Shown here one piece after another: positions 30,501-42,944 of a DNA stretch of 64,000 nucleotides (positions are counted from its first letter, which is position 1; the number at the start of each line of letters is the position of its first letter). The position numbers were made by a program, and so were the translations under genes. The stretch is taken from NCBI GenBank assembly GCA_030278955.1, contig JAOANR010000003.1, forward strand, positions 31,139,227 to 31,203,226. Direction: 5' to 3'. The stretch comes from Hygrophila difformis. Its lineage: Eukaryota > Streptophyta > Magnoliopsida > Lamiales > Acanthaceae. The notes below the pieces were generated by a model. That model was not told the DNA's origin. It searched no databases and saw only the letters and a program-made list of their open reading frames with translations.

Positions 30501-32710
30501 CCTCTGTAAAAATTTTGGAATTTTTCATGTTGTTTTGAAACCTGAAACCGACCCAAAACCGAAGAGTATCAAATCTGGATCTTAGAATCCTTGACAGAAT
30601 TTTTATTCAAACTTGTTGGTTATTTTGACCTTGGATCTTGACCGATCTAGGATTGGTGTTGAACATAAGAATTGTAGATCTATGAGTCTTGAATACCTCT
30701 GTAAAATTTCATGCATTTTCATCAAGTTTTGATATCCCAAATCAAATCGGACATATTCTGCGTTTTAAAGAATTTTCAAAGGTTGACAGCTTTCTTAACC
30801 GAACTTGATGAGCATATTTCTATCATATCTAGTCCGATCCAATCTTTGAGTTCTAAACAAAAGTTGCATATAATCATGTCTAGTATATGCATATGAAATT
30901 TCAGAATTTTTGGAGATCATTTGATATGATAAAAAGTCAAATCTTTGAAAGGTGTCAAACCTGAATCCTAACAGCATACTATTTGAGTAAAAAACTTGAT
31001 TTTTGACATGCTTCCTATCATTTTTCCGAAAAACTCAAAACACGAAAGTTGTTCATTGGGATGTTTTTGAGCTACTGTGAAAATTTCAGATCAATCGCCT
31101 AAGAAATGGATTCTTAAACTGAAAAGGCGTAAACTGTGACATCGATCGGTTTTAACTTGTGAAATTTTGAAATTTTTAAACAACGATCGAAATCTTGTGA
31201 TACGATAAAGCTATATTTTTGAAAATCCCGTTACACTTAAGTTGAAACAATATCTGTTACTATTGGCTGCGGCCGCCGGATCACCGGCTAACTGTTACTA
31301 TTGATATTGGCTGTTATTATTTTGGGCCTATCCTCTCGGGTGTATCCGTATGGGTTACTCGAGGCTCGACGGAGCGGTACTGGATATGGCGTATTTGGTC
31401 ACAAGAGACCAACTGCCTACCCTCTCGAGTGTATCCGTATGGGTTACTCGAGGCTCGACGGAGTGGTACTGGGTATGGCGTATCGGCTGCGGCCGCCGGA
31501 TCACCGGCTAAAATGACATGTTACTTATGAAATTGGCTGAGGCCGCCGGATCACCGGCTAACTGTTACGATTGCCAAAACGGCATCTTATTATTTGGGCC
31601 TATCCTCTCGAGTGTATCCGTATGGGTTACTCGAGGCTCGACGGAGCGGTACTGGATATGGCGTATTTGGTCACAAGAGACCAACGGCCTACCCTCTCGA
31701 GTGTATCCGTATGGGTTACTCGAGGCTCGACGGAGTGGTACTGGGTATGGCGTATCGGCTGCGGGCGCCGGATCACCGGCTAACTTGACATGATACTTAC
31801 GATATTGGCTGCGGCCGCCGGATCACCGGCTATCTATTGTTGAGATGATGGCGTAACGGGAAATATATTAAAAAGCTCAGATTTTATGAAATTGGCTGCG
31901 GCCGCCGGATTGCCGGCTAAATTTAAATATCGTTTTGATGGTGGCGTATCGGGGAGAATTTTAAAAGCTCAAATTTTTATTTACTTACTTACGGCATTAT
32001 TCATGTTTTTAAATCATGTCTTAAATAATTGCCCATGCTTAAGTTTTAACTATGAAATTAATTGTTTATTTTAAGTATGCAATTATAATCGCATTTTTAA
32101 AATAAAACGTTTTTATGCATGACAAAAAGTCTTATCATAACTATGCCGTGCAAATCATTTTACGATGAAAGTTGAATCATGATCACGTGGAAATCTTTAT
32201 TTTAAATCATGCCATTTGTTTATTAGTGGATGATTAACTTAAATTGTGTATTACCTACGAACATCTTTTTATTAACTATAATTAAAGGCTTTGAAACCCC
32301 TAACCCATGCTATGTGTTAACTTACTCAGCGCGTTTTTGCTGACCCAAACCATTTATCCCCTTTTTCTTACAGAGTCTGAAGATTATGCATCGTCATATG
32401 CATACATGGGAACATTTGGGGAAATCTCTATTTTAAATCCCTGCATTTAATTACGACTTGCATGAACGGGACTGTTTAACCCGTGTTTTGGCCATGTCGG
32501 CCCTTATACTTTATTTCCGCCGCACAATTTATATTTCCGCTGCAACTTTGATGTATTATTTTCAAATTATATATGAATGGGCTACTTGAATATTTAAATT
32601 CTGAAAAACCATAGCCTTGCATCTCTTTAGTGAGCTCGGAGAAACCGTGTCTTGCTAGGGAGGTGTGGCGGTGGCATCCCGGCCTGGGTTACCAAATCCG
32701 GGGTGTTACA
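27522..32710 (+). repeat. X 5' LTR, composite
   Basis: It starts TGTAATACCCCG and ends GGGTGTTACA. At 27841-27865 a polypurine-like TTCTTAAGGAGGGTAGAT is followed by a second LTR start, TGTAATACC, suggesting the LTR fuses the head and 3' tail of one element to a complete LTR of another. It includes TA-rich DNA (27890-28470), recurring AATTTCAGAATTTTT motifs and a GC-rich tandem block (31261-31920). Confidence 0.85.
31261..31920 (+). repeat. GC-rich tandem block in X LTR
   Basis: Units of about 90 bp (TATCCGTATGGGTTACTCGA, CTCGACGGAGYGGTACTGG) alternate with boxes of GGCTGCGGCCGCCGGATC-ACCGGCTAA. The whole higher-order unit is duplicated. Each box contains GCCGG-ATCA-CCGGC, a small hairpin. 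The second LTR has the same block at 37359-38018. Short open frames here are by-products of the repeat. Confidence 0.75.
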
Positions 32711-33619
32711 ATGTGGTATCAGAGCCCAGACTATTTTAAAGCTATTTATTTTAAAGAAAATATCTGATACCAAGGTTGGTATCAGAGCCCGGAATATTTT
32801 AAAACTACTATTTTAAAGAGCCCGGAATATTTTAAAACTACTATTTTAAAGAGCCCGGATTATTTTTTTAAAACTATTATTTTCAAGTATTATTATTTTT
32901 AAAGTTATCATTTATAAACTTGTAGTATATTTCAAAGAGCCCAATTATTATTTTGAAGTTAAAGCCCAAATTTTTAGCCCAAATTTTTTTTAGAAGCCTA
33001 AGAAATTATTTTGGTCCAATAGCCTTGTTTTTATTTAAAGCCCAAATAATTTTCTTTCGGCCCAATATAGTGGCCCAAACCTTTTATCCTTATTTTAACC
33101 TATCCATGGAATAAATTTGTTTTTTTTAAAACCCATGGATAAATAAAGGCATGCATAAAATTTTTTTTTTTTGGGGGGGATCACATATGCATATGCATAC
33201 ATAAATACACTAACCCTTTTTATGTGAATTATCGGTAATAAGAAACACTCCTATCTTAGAACTCGACATGATCTTGACTTAGAAGCGCCAACTTCAGACT
33301 AACTTTGCCTTAGTCCTAGATCTTGATCACTTAGAAACTCATCTTCGCGTGCTTCTAGAATGACACCTAGAAGAATACTGAGGAAGGATCATATGCAATG
33401 ATACCCAAACATGGTTGTGAAAAATACATAGGCAGTTATGGGGACATAACTGTAATCTTAAGGGGGGGAAGGATGTAATACCCCGTAAGGATGCATAAGC
33501 ATTTATTTTTGAAACCCGAATAGTTTGTATCCCAAGTAAACAAAAGAACCCTAACTCTTCGCGCGAGAAAAGCCGAAGCACAACTTCGAGGACGAAGTTG
33601 ATTCTTAAGGGGGGGAGGA
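32711..33619 (+). other. Interior of element X
   Basis: Primer site TGGTATCAGAGCCC at 32714-32727 and a second copy at 32777-32790 within a local duplication. The leader of repeated ATTTTAAAACTACTATTTTA units is followed by AGCCCAAAT-rich sequence shared with Y, a gag start remnant near 33361, a fossil LTR head (33474) and the true polypurine tract before 33620. No protein is encoded. Confidence 0.75.
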
Positions 33620-36600
33620 TGTAATACCCCGAATTTTTATCAACGCCCAAAGGAATAAAATTTATTCCGATCAATGTTGAAATATTTCCGAGAAGAAGAA
33701 AATAATTTATCACAATAAATTATTGCTCGGATATGAAACGCCGATAGATTTAAATTCAAAATGGAATAAAAGAGGGAAAGGAAGCCCGAAGACATTCCAT
33801 GAATTGAGTAAAAATAATTGGAGTTAAGTTCATGAAGGAAAAGAATTTTAATTCCAAGAACCCGTGAAGTCGGAAGAAATTTAATGATACAATCGCAATC
33901 AATCAATCGGTCAATAAGTCGCGCAACTTCGGGGACGAAGTTGATTCTTAAGGAGGGTAGATTGTAATACCATAGAAATTGCCCGAAATATATATATGAA
34001 TATATATTTTTGATTAATTCACTAAGTAGATTTTTAATCAAATCTATATATATTTATATGTTCAAATATTTGCTTAAAGATTAGTATATTATTTTCTAAA
34101 AAAAAAACATACTTTGAAAAATTATATATATATTTGTCTTTTCAAATAAATATATGGATTTCAATATCAAGTGTAATAAGTATATGGTTCATAGAATATT
34201 TTAAATCCATATACAAGTTTATATACACATATATATACCTTGGTCTTGAAATAATCTTTCCAAACATGTACACATGTATATACATGAATATATTTACATG
34301 TTTAAATTATAATGAAAATTATCTATTTTCTATATATTCTTAATTAATCATTCTACCCATATTTTTATTATGGAATTATTCTAGAATGCCATAATATAAT
34401 TGGGAATAATTTGACTATGGTTTGAAATTGTAGGGTGGAATATTAATCATATCTTGTCATTTTCAAATAAAGAATATATCCCTTTTGGAGCTATGTATAA
34501 CTTACAAGATCACTTAATTTTTATATATATAAATATATATACATATTATTCTTATTATTATTATAAGGTATTGGGGCCACAATTAGAGTAATAAGGATTG
34601 AATTATGAAGTGATAAAGTCATTCACACCATTACCATTAGGATACAAGCTGACAGAAATTTTTAGCTATAAGAATCGAATTATTTGACCTACCTACAGTG
34701 GGAATCACTTAAAGTGTTCAACACAAAAGTTGTTCCAAATTGTGTCTAGATTATGCACGTCAAATTTTAGAATTTTTGGCCAAGCCATTTAGTCCCAGCA
34801 TCTCTGTCTTTGGACATATACCATAGTGAGTGCCAACTTTGTTAGGTTGTGCATGTGACTCCTATGTGACTTGTGACTTGTGACTTGTGTCTCCCATGTG
34901 ACTTGTGACTCCTATAACACTCTAGGGTGGATAGAAGTCTTGTGAGAATTTATTTAATACCCTCATTTAGCTACCAAAGGCAGCCATTTGGATTCCACTC
35001 CCATCATTGCAAATTTTAGAAAAAACTTGAGAAAGTGTTGGTGGGATTTATGAGTATTCTTCTAGTTGGTCAAGCAATGAAGGCTTTCTTCAACATCCAA
35101 TCTCTTCATCCAGTAGGTAAGGATGTCTTTAAGTTCACATATCTTGTTTAGATTGAGATCCTTGGGTAGATAACTAAGAATCTCTCTCCATGTGTCCAAA
35201 ACCTAGCTTTGTGGATGAATAGCAATGGGGTTGTGGACTTTGGACATCCTAAAGGCTTGGATTTGAGAATTTCTTGATACCACTTCATAGATGGTAAGTT
35301 AATGATGTGCATATCAATTTTTAGAGTGTTTGGTTGAGTATTTGTTGAGTTAGAGTTCAATCTTCATCTTGTGCCAAATCTGTCAACTAGGGTTTCTATC
35401 CGAGTAGTTTATTTGTTCAGCATTTTTCGTCAAGATCTGTTCATTTTTGGAAGAACTTGTCTAAATGAAAAATGTTCCTAATACTTTAAAGATGATGTCT
35501 GTAAATTTTCATAATTTTTGGAATTGATTTGGTCGACGAAAACGGATCTGGTATTTTCTGCTATGTGTGGTGACAGATTCAAATTCCTAGCATGTTCAGT
35601 TTTGTAGTTCATATTTCTCCTAGCTATGGTCGTTTTTGATGGTCGACTTCTTCATGAAAATTGTTCATCTATGTGTCTAGTTTACTCCTGTTAAATTTCA
35701 GAATTTTTGGAACAACCTTCGAATTGTTATGGATTTTTAAGTAAGCTGTGGTCGGATGAACAGTGGTCTTTGCACCCTTTTGAAAACAAGTTTCTGAAAT
35801 GATTTTTTTTGAGTGACTTAGAGTCCGATTTTGAAGAAGCCTATTTCTATGAAAAATGTTCATTTGGGTGTGTTCTAGCTCCTGTAAAAATTTCGGAATT
35901 TTTGAAAATGATTTGCTAAGTTTCCATATGCGATTTCTGAAACTGCCCAAAGGACTATTTTTGTCGGTAAATCGTACTTGTGTGTTTTGATGATCTATGA
36001 GTCGAATGGCTCTCATTTTTGGAAATATGTGAAATCTGGACATGTGTGATTTTGTAAAGTGTAAAAGTATGGTTTTGAAACTTTGTAAGATATGATCGAG
36101 TGGGATGCTTTAATTATTTCTTGAGGGTAAGTGCACTTGGTGGAGCTCGTTGGGCCGCCCCCTCTTGTAGCCAAAACGGCAAATATGGTTATTATGGTTT
36201 AGTGATTGTAAGAGTCTATACTCTTAGATGTAAATCAGGTTCCCTTATGGTTTTAAGATCATAACCATCATCCTAACTTACGAATCTTCATATTCAAACA
36301 CAAATCAGAGCCAAATGAAGAATAAATCGGGTGGAAGAGATTCGTTCGTGACATCCCGTGGATTCCGGACAACCCCGTGACCTCCTAGACATTATCCCCA
36401 CTGTAAGTTAACCTTACTATGGTTTTGGGTGACTTAAAATGCAACCAAACATAGAGATTCAACTCAAGAAAATTTATAAAAATCTGTCAACAAGAGAAAC
36501 CCTCAACGCAGCGTTTTCGTATGAATTTTTCGAACCTCTAAAGCTGCTCAAACAATAAAACTCAAAACATGAAAAGTGTTCCTAAGACTTTGGTCTAGCC

Positions 36601-38808
36601 TCTGTAAAAATTTTGGAATTTTTCATGTTGTTTTGAAACCTGAAACCGACCCAAAACCGAAGAGTATCAAATCTGGATCTTAGAATCCTTGACAGAATTT
36701 TTATTCAAACTTGTTGGTTATTTTGACCTTGGATCTTGACCGATCTAGGATTGGTGTTGAACATAAGAATTGTAGATCTATGAGTCTTGAATACCTCTGT
36801 AAAATTTCATGCATTTTCATCAAGTTTTGATATCCCAAATCAAATCGGACATATTCTGCGTTTTAAAGAATTTTCAAAGGTTGACAGCTTTCTTAACCGA
36901 ACTTGATGAGCATATTTCTATCATATCTAGTCCGATCCAATCTTTGAGTTCTAAACAAAAGTTGCATATAATCATGTCTAGTATATGCATATGAAATTTC
37001 AGAATTTTTGGAGATCATTTGATATGATAAAAAGTCAAATCTTTGAAAGGTGTCAAACCTGAATCCTAACAGCATACTATTTGAGTAAAAAACTTGATTT
37101 TTGACATGCTTCCTATCATTTTTCCGAAAAACTCAAAACACGAAAGTTGTTCATTGGGATGTTTTTGAGCTACTGTGAAAATTTCAGATCAATCGCCTAA
37201 GAAATGGATTCTTAAACTGAAAAGGCGTAAACTGTGACATCGATCGGTTTTAACTTGTGAAATTTTGAAATTTTTAAACAACGATCGAAATCTTGTGATA
37301 CGATAAAGCTATATTTTTGAAAATCCCGTTACACTTAAGTTGAAACAATATCTGTTACTATTGGCTGCGGCCGCCGGATCACCGGCTAACTGTTACTATT
37401 GATATTGGCTGTTATTATTTTGGGCCTATCCTCTCGGGTGTATCCGTATGGGTTACTCGAGGCTCGACGGAGCGGTACTGGATATGGCGTATTTGGTCAC
37501 AAGAGACCAACTGCCTACCCTCTCGAGTGTATCCGTATGGGTTACTCGAGGCTCGACGGAGTGGTACTGGGTATGGCGTATCGGCTGCGGCCGCCGGATC
37601 ACCGGCTAAAATGACATGTTACTTATGAAATTGGCTGAGGCCGCCGGATCACCGGCTAACTGTTACGATTGCCAAAACGGCATCTTATTATTTGGGCCTA
37701 TCCTCTCGAGTGTATCCGTATGGGTTACTCGAGGCTCGACGGAGCGGTACTGGATATGGCGTATTTGGTCACAAGAGACCAACGGCCTACCCTCTCGAGT
37801 GTATCCGTATGGGTTACTCGAGGCTCGACGGAGTGGTACTGGGTATGGCGTATCGGCTGCGGGCGCCGGATCACCGGCTAACTTGACATGATACTTACGA
37901 TATTGGCTGCGGCCGCCGGATCACCGGCTATCTATTGTTGAGATGATGGCGTAACGGGAAATATATTAAAAAGCTCAGATTTTATGAAATTGGCTGCGGC
38001 CGCCGGATTGCCGGCTAAATTTAAATATCGTTTTGATGGTGGCGTATCGGGGAGAATTTTAAAAGCTCAAATTTTTATTTACTTACTTACGGCATTATTC
38101 ATGTTTTTAAATCATGTCTTAAATAATTGCCCATGCTTAAGTTTTAACTATGAAATTAATTGTTTATTTTAAGTATGCAATTATAATCGCATTTTTAAAA
38201 TAAAACGTTTTTATGCATGACAAAAAGTCTTATCATAACTATGCCGTGCAAATCATTTTACGATGAAAGTTGAATCATGATCACGTGGAAATCTTTATTT
38301 TAAATCATGCCATTTGTTTATTAGTGGATGATTAACTTAAATTGTGTATTACCTACGAACATCTTTTTATTAACTATAATTAAAGGCTTTGAAACCCCTA
38401 ACCCATGCTATGTGTTAACTTACTCAGCGCGTTTTTGCTGACCCAAACCATTTATCCCCTTTTTCTTACAGAGTCTGAAGATTATGCATCGTCATATGCA
38501 TACATGGGAACATTTGGGGAAATCTCTATTTTAAATCCCTGCATTTAATTACGACTTGCATGAACGGGACTGTTTAACCCGTGTTTTGGCCATGTCGGCC
38601 CTTATACTTTATTTCCGCCGCACAATTTATATTTCCGCTGCAACTTTGATGTATTATTTTCAAATTATATATGAATGGGCTACTTGAATATTTAAATTCT
38701 GAAAAACCATAGCCTTGCATCTCTTTAGTGAGCTCGGAGAAACCGTGTCTTGCTAGGGAGGTGTGGCGGTGGCATCCCGGCCTGGGTTACCAAATCCGGG
38801 GTGTTACA
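33620..38808 (+). repeat. X 3' LTR
   Basis: Same as 27522-32710 throughout as far as I compared. Its end TGTTACA is followed by the target duplication GGAGG. Confidence 0.9.
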
Positions 38809-38813
38809 GGAGG

Positions 38814-41121
38814 ACAACATCTTTAGTAATCCAGATTGTGGTGAGTCGTCCATAGGCTTTCGTTTAAGATTTCGAGTCCGAAAATCCGATCTAACCCTAG
38901 ATTTTTACTTTCGATTTCGTTTCGGGGCCAACGGTGAGGAGACGGAGTAATTGGGACATGTTCGTGGAAAGCGTGAGCGCCCCCATCCACCCAGAGACGT
39001 CCTAGACATCATCACCACTGTAAGTTAATACTTACTTGGTTTTGGGTGACTTAAAATGCAACCAAACATATGGATTTAATAACTCTAAAATCTGTCAACA
39101 CGAAAAACCCTCGGCGCAACAATTTAGTGTGAATTTTTCAAACCCCTAAAACTGCTCAACGAAAAAACTTAAAACATGAAAGACGTTCTTAAGACATAGA
39201 TCTAGTTCGTGTAAAAGTTTCATAATTTTTCATTGTGTTTTGATATCCGAAAATGGCCGAGAACCAACCTGCCTTGAGAGTCGAACTTGAAACTGTGACA
39301 GATTTGAAATCGGACCAAAACTCCGATTTCGAGAATTCAAACCGAAAAACTCAAAACTAGACTTTTAATCCTAACACATTAATCTAGGTTGTGTATAAAT
39401 TTCAGACATTTTCGTCGATGTTTGCTATCTCAAATCGCATTGAACATAAACTGTTTTGACAAAATGTTTCCGAAATCTGCCTGTGAATGTGTCCGAACTT
39501 GATGAGCCTGTTTCTATATTTTCTAGTCCGATTTGATCTTTTCAATCTAAATAAAAGTTGTAGATAATCATGTCTAGTATGTGCATATAAAATTTCAGAA
39601 TTTTTGGAGTCCATTTGATATGTCAAAATGTCAATTCTCTAAACTGTGTCAAAACTATAACTGGACAGTGAACTATCTTTGCAATGAACTCGATTTTTGA
39701 CATGTTTCCTCAACTTATTTCAAAAAAGTTAAAACACGAAAGTTGTTCGTTAGGGAGTTTTTGATATACTGTGAAAATATCAGAATTTTTGGACTTGAAA
39801 TGAATTTTTGAATTAAAAGGGCGTAAACTGTGACGTCAAATGATTTTAAATCGAAGAGATTTTGAAATATCGAAACAAACGGTCGAGACCTTGAAATACG
39901 ATATATCTATACTTTTGAAAAATCCCGTTACACTAAATTAAAACATATGAGATACTTGGCTATGTAGGGGGTGAGTGCTCGATAGAGTGCCCCTCTAGCT
40001 TTTCGCATCGTGCCTAGACGGACGAGTGTGACCTATGTAGGGGGTGAGTGCTCGATGGAGTGCCCCTCTAGCTTTTCGCTTCGTACCAAAACGGCCGAGA
40101 GTGACCGACGTAGGGGGGAATGCTCAATAGAACGCCCCCTAGCTTTTCGCTTCGTGCCAAAACGGCCGAGGGTGAATGTTATGAGAAACTGTGCCAAAAC
40201 AGCCAATGAAATACTTGAAATACGACACTGCTGCGGCCGCCGGATCACCGGCTATACAAGATACTTACGACACGGCTGCGGCTGCCGGATCACCGGCTAT
40301 AAAAAAATATTGAGAAATGGTTACGTAACGGGGAAATAAAAGATTTAATGTTTTTAAGTATTTATTTATTTATGCCCGTCTTTAAATTATGCATTTAAAA
40401 TTATGTCTTTAAATTTTCATATCTTATTAAATTGTTATTATGGATTAAATGCATGTTCAAGTACACTATTAACTTATTAATTTTAGATTGATAGATGAGT
40501 TGTTTGTATGCAAGCCTCGGAGTAAAAATTTAATTATTTAATTAAACCTCTTTATACGTGTGTAAAATTATGATCTTGTGGAAATCCTTGTCTTTTCAAA
40601 TATGTAATTAAATTATTATTAGATGAATAAAATTTAAATCATGTCTTGTATGCACATGTTTTTCCTTAAATTTAATTAAAGGCTTTGAAACCCCTTGATC
40701 ATATTAAGTGTTAACTTACTCAGCACGTTTTTTGCTGACCAAACCATATTTTCTTTCCTTTTTCTTTCAGAGTATGAGGATTATGCATCATTATATGCAT
40801 ACATGGGAACATTCGGGAAAAACTCTATTTTTAAATTCCTGCATTTAATTACAACTTGCATGAACGGGCCTGTTTAACCCGTGTTTTGGCCATGTCGGCC
40901 CTATACTTAAGTTCCGCTGCATTATACATATGTAAATATTACTTTCCGCTGCAACTTTGATATTATGATTTTTAAATTATATTATAATGGGCTGTTTGAA
41001 TGTTTTAAATTCTGAAAAACCATAGCCTTGCATCTCTTTAGCAAGCTCGGAGAAACCGTGTCTTGCTGGGGAGGTGTGGCGGTGATATCCCGGCCTGGGT
41101 TATCAAATCCGGGGTGTTACA
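38814..41121 (+). repeat. Y 5' LTR, right part
   Basis: Resumes ACAACATCTTTAGTAATCC after the X target duplication, matching 44091 onward, and ends GGGGTGTTACA. It contains the intron-like block 39020-40770 and two GCGGCCGCCGGATCACCGGC-type boxes near 40233-40300. Confidence 0.85.
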
Positions 41122-41124
41122 AAG

Positions 41125-41136
41125 TGGTATCAGAGC
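41125..41136 (+). other. Primer binding site of Y
   Basis: TGGTATCAGAGC, initiator-Met type, three bases inside the LTR end. Confidence 0.8.
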
Positions 41137-41712
41137 TCGGAATGTTTTTAAAACTAGTATTATTATTTTTAAACTAGTATTATATTTAAAAATCCATTAT
41201 TATTTTTAAACTAACATTTTTGAGCCCAAATTTTTTCTAAGCCCTAACTTTTAGCCCAAATTTATTATTTTAAATCCCAAACCTTTTGAGCCCAAAATTT
41301 ATTTTTCCTAGCCCAAATCTTTTGCCCAATATTTAAATACTATGTTGGCCCAATTATTTTGGCCCAATAACCTTGTTTTTACTTAAAGCCCAAATAATTT
41401 ATTTCCTTCGGCCCAATATAGTGGCCCCCAAACCTTTTATCCTTATTTTAATCTATCCATGGAATAAATTTATTTTTAAAACTCATGGATAAATAAATGC
41501 ATGCATTAAATTTTTATTGGGGGGATTACATATGCATATGCATACATAAATATCTGTACTAACCTCTTATGTGAATCATATGTGATACCTAAACTCCAGT
41601 ATTCGACATGACCTTGAGACTTGACTTAGAAGCGTTAACTTGAGACTAACTTTGCCTTAGTCCTAGATCTTGATCACTTAGAAACTCATCTTTGCGTGCT
41701 TAATAACATAAA

Positions 41713-42798
41713 ATGGCACCTAGGAGAAAGCCGAGGAAAGTAAGTCCAAACGGCACTGACACTGACCTCCCAAGCGCACCTAACAACAATGAGATTCCTC
41801 CGAACATAGGAGATCGAACGCCTCTTCTTCCCAACAATATGGATGAACGTTTAAGGATGGTAGAAGAAATACTCGTAGTATTAGGAAACGCCGAGGTGCA
41901 TAGGGCACAAGCGACAATACCTCTGCCAGTAGCTCGAAACAACTATCTAGCTTTGGTAAATCCCTATCAACCACCACACTATGACGGGGAGGAAGATCCC
42001 GCCAAACTAGAGGAGTGGATCCGTACGTTCGATAAACTCTTAAACGCTATCAAATGCCCTAATGAGGAAAAGATACATGCAGCAACTTACTACCTAGGAG
42101 GTGAAGCCGATGAGTGGTGGCAAAACCTCCAGAGGAAAGTAGTGGAAGACGAGAAAGCCTACACTTGGGAAGATTTTAAGGAAGTTCTGAGGGAGAGGTT
42201 CTACCCGTTAAGCACAAAAGCGGCGAAGTACGAGGAATTCATCAACCTAAGGCAAGGCGCACAGACAGTGCAAGAGTACTACACCAAATTCAAGGAGCTA
42301 GTACGATTTGCTACGAGGCTAGTACCAACTGACTCCGACAAGGCTCAGAAATTTGAGACGGGGTTAAACCTGGCTATTAGGGAAGTGATCACGGGTGTGC
42401 ACTACTCTGACCCGCAAGCTGTTTATGATCGTGCGGTAGCGGTTGCACGAGTTCAGGGATTGAAGCGGAAGGCGATAGGTGAGTCTAGCCAAGGTCCCCA
42501 AGGACAAGACAAGAGAGGTAAGGACCGCGGAGCTGATAATGACTCGGGTAGGAATAACCTTCGCAAAGGCCCATATGGACCAGCCCAAGGCAACGATGGA
42601 GGCAATAATAGAAGGATTTTCACCTGTAAAGGCTACGTGCCCCGATGCCTAAGCTGTAACCAACCTCATCTGGTGAGGGGATGCCCTCAACCCGACACAT
42701 GCTTCCGATGTGGTCGACGTGGACATCGGATGAAAGAACGTCGAACCCAGATTAAGAATATAACCAAAAGAGATGACCTGGTCGCTGGACCTAACTAG
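41713..42798 (+). CDS. Gag of element Y, intact 361-residue frame
   Basis: It starts at ATG 41713 (MAPRRKPRK), a basic N-terminus. The capsid-like domain spans about residues 75-250: PPHYDGEEDPAKLEEWI, ATYYLGGEADEWW, FYPLSTKAAKYEEF and VQEYYTKFKELV. Two zinc knuckles follow: an unusual CLSCNQPHLVRGC (Cys-x2-Cys-x3-His-x4-Cys) and CFRCGRRGHRMKER, where the last Cys is replaced by Arg. Gag forms the particle that packages element RNA. The frame is open although all of pol is missing, so the element could supply Gag but needs pol from elsewhere. The motif set fits plant Ty3/gypsy, probably chromovirus-like. Confidence 0.85.
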   Translation: MAPRRKPRKVSPNGTDTDLPSAPNNNEIPPNIGDRTPLLPNNMDERLRMVEEILVVLGNAEVHRAQATIPLPVARNNYLALVNPYQPPHYDGEEDPAKLEEWIRTFDKLLNAIKCPNEEKIHAATYYLGGEADEWWQNLQRKVVEDEKAYTWEDFKEVLRERFYPLSTKAAKYEEFINLRQGAQTVQEYYTKFKELVRFATRLVPTDSDKAQKFETGLNLAIREVITGVHYSDPQAVYDRAVAVARVQGLKRKAIGESSQGPQGQDKRGKDRGADNDSGRNNLRKGPYGPAQGNDGGNNRRIFTCKGYVPRCLSCNQPHLVRGCPQPDTCFRCGRRGHRMKERRTQIKNITKRDDLVAGPN

Positions 42799-42944
42799 CC
42801 ACAAATAACCAAGGGGGACTCATGGGACGTTAAATGTGGTAAATAAAGCGGACATACCTGTGCTAGGCAACGATACTCGAACCTTCGTGGGAATAATGTG
42901 CAGGCAGTTATGGGGACATAACTGTAATCTTAAGGGGGGGAGGA

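Larger units (their letters stand above)
27522..38808 (+). mobile_element. Element X: very young LTR element with 5.2-kb LTRs and no coding interior
   Basis: Two 5,189-bp LTRs (27522-32710 and 33620-38808, offset 6,098 bp) appear identical over their length. The target duplication is GGAGG (27517-27521 and 38809-38813). The interior of about 0.9 kb has a primer site, a few gag codons (ATGACACCTAGAAG) and then the 3' untranslated end, so gag and pol are deleted. It is homologous to Y in the interior and LTR ends. Identical LTRs mean very recent insertion, probably driven by another element's proteins. Confidence 0.9.

Noticed and set aside
31301..38172. Several 60-90-codon frames repeated at an offset of 6,098 bp
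   Set aside because: By-products of the GC-rich tandem block in the identical X LTRs.
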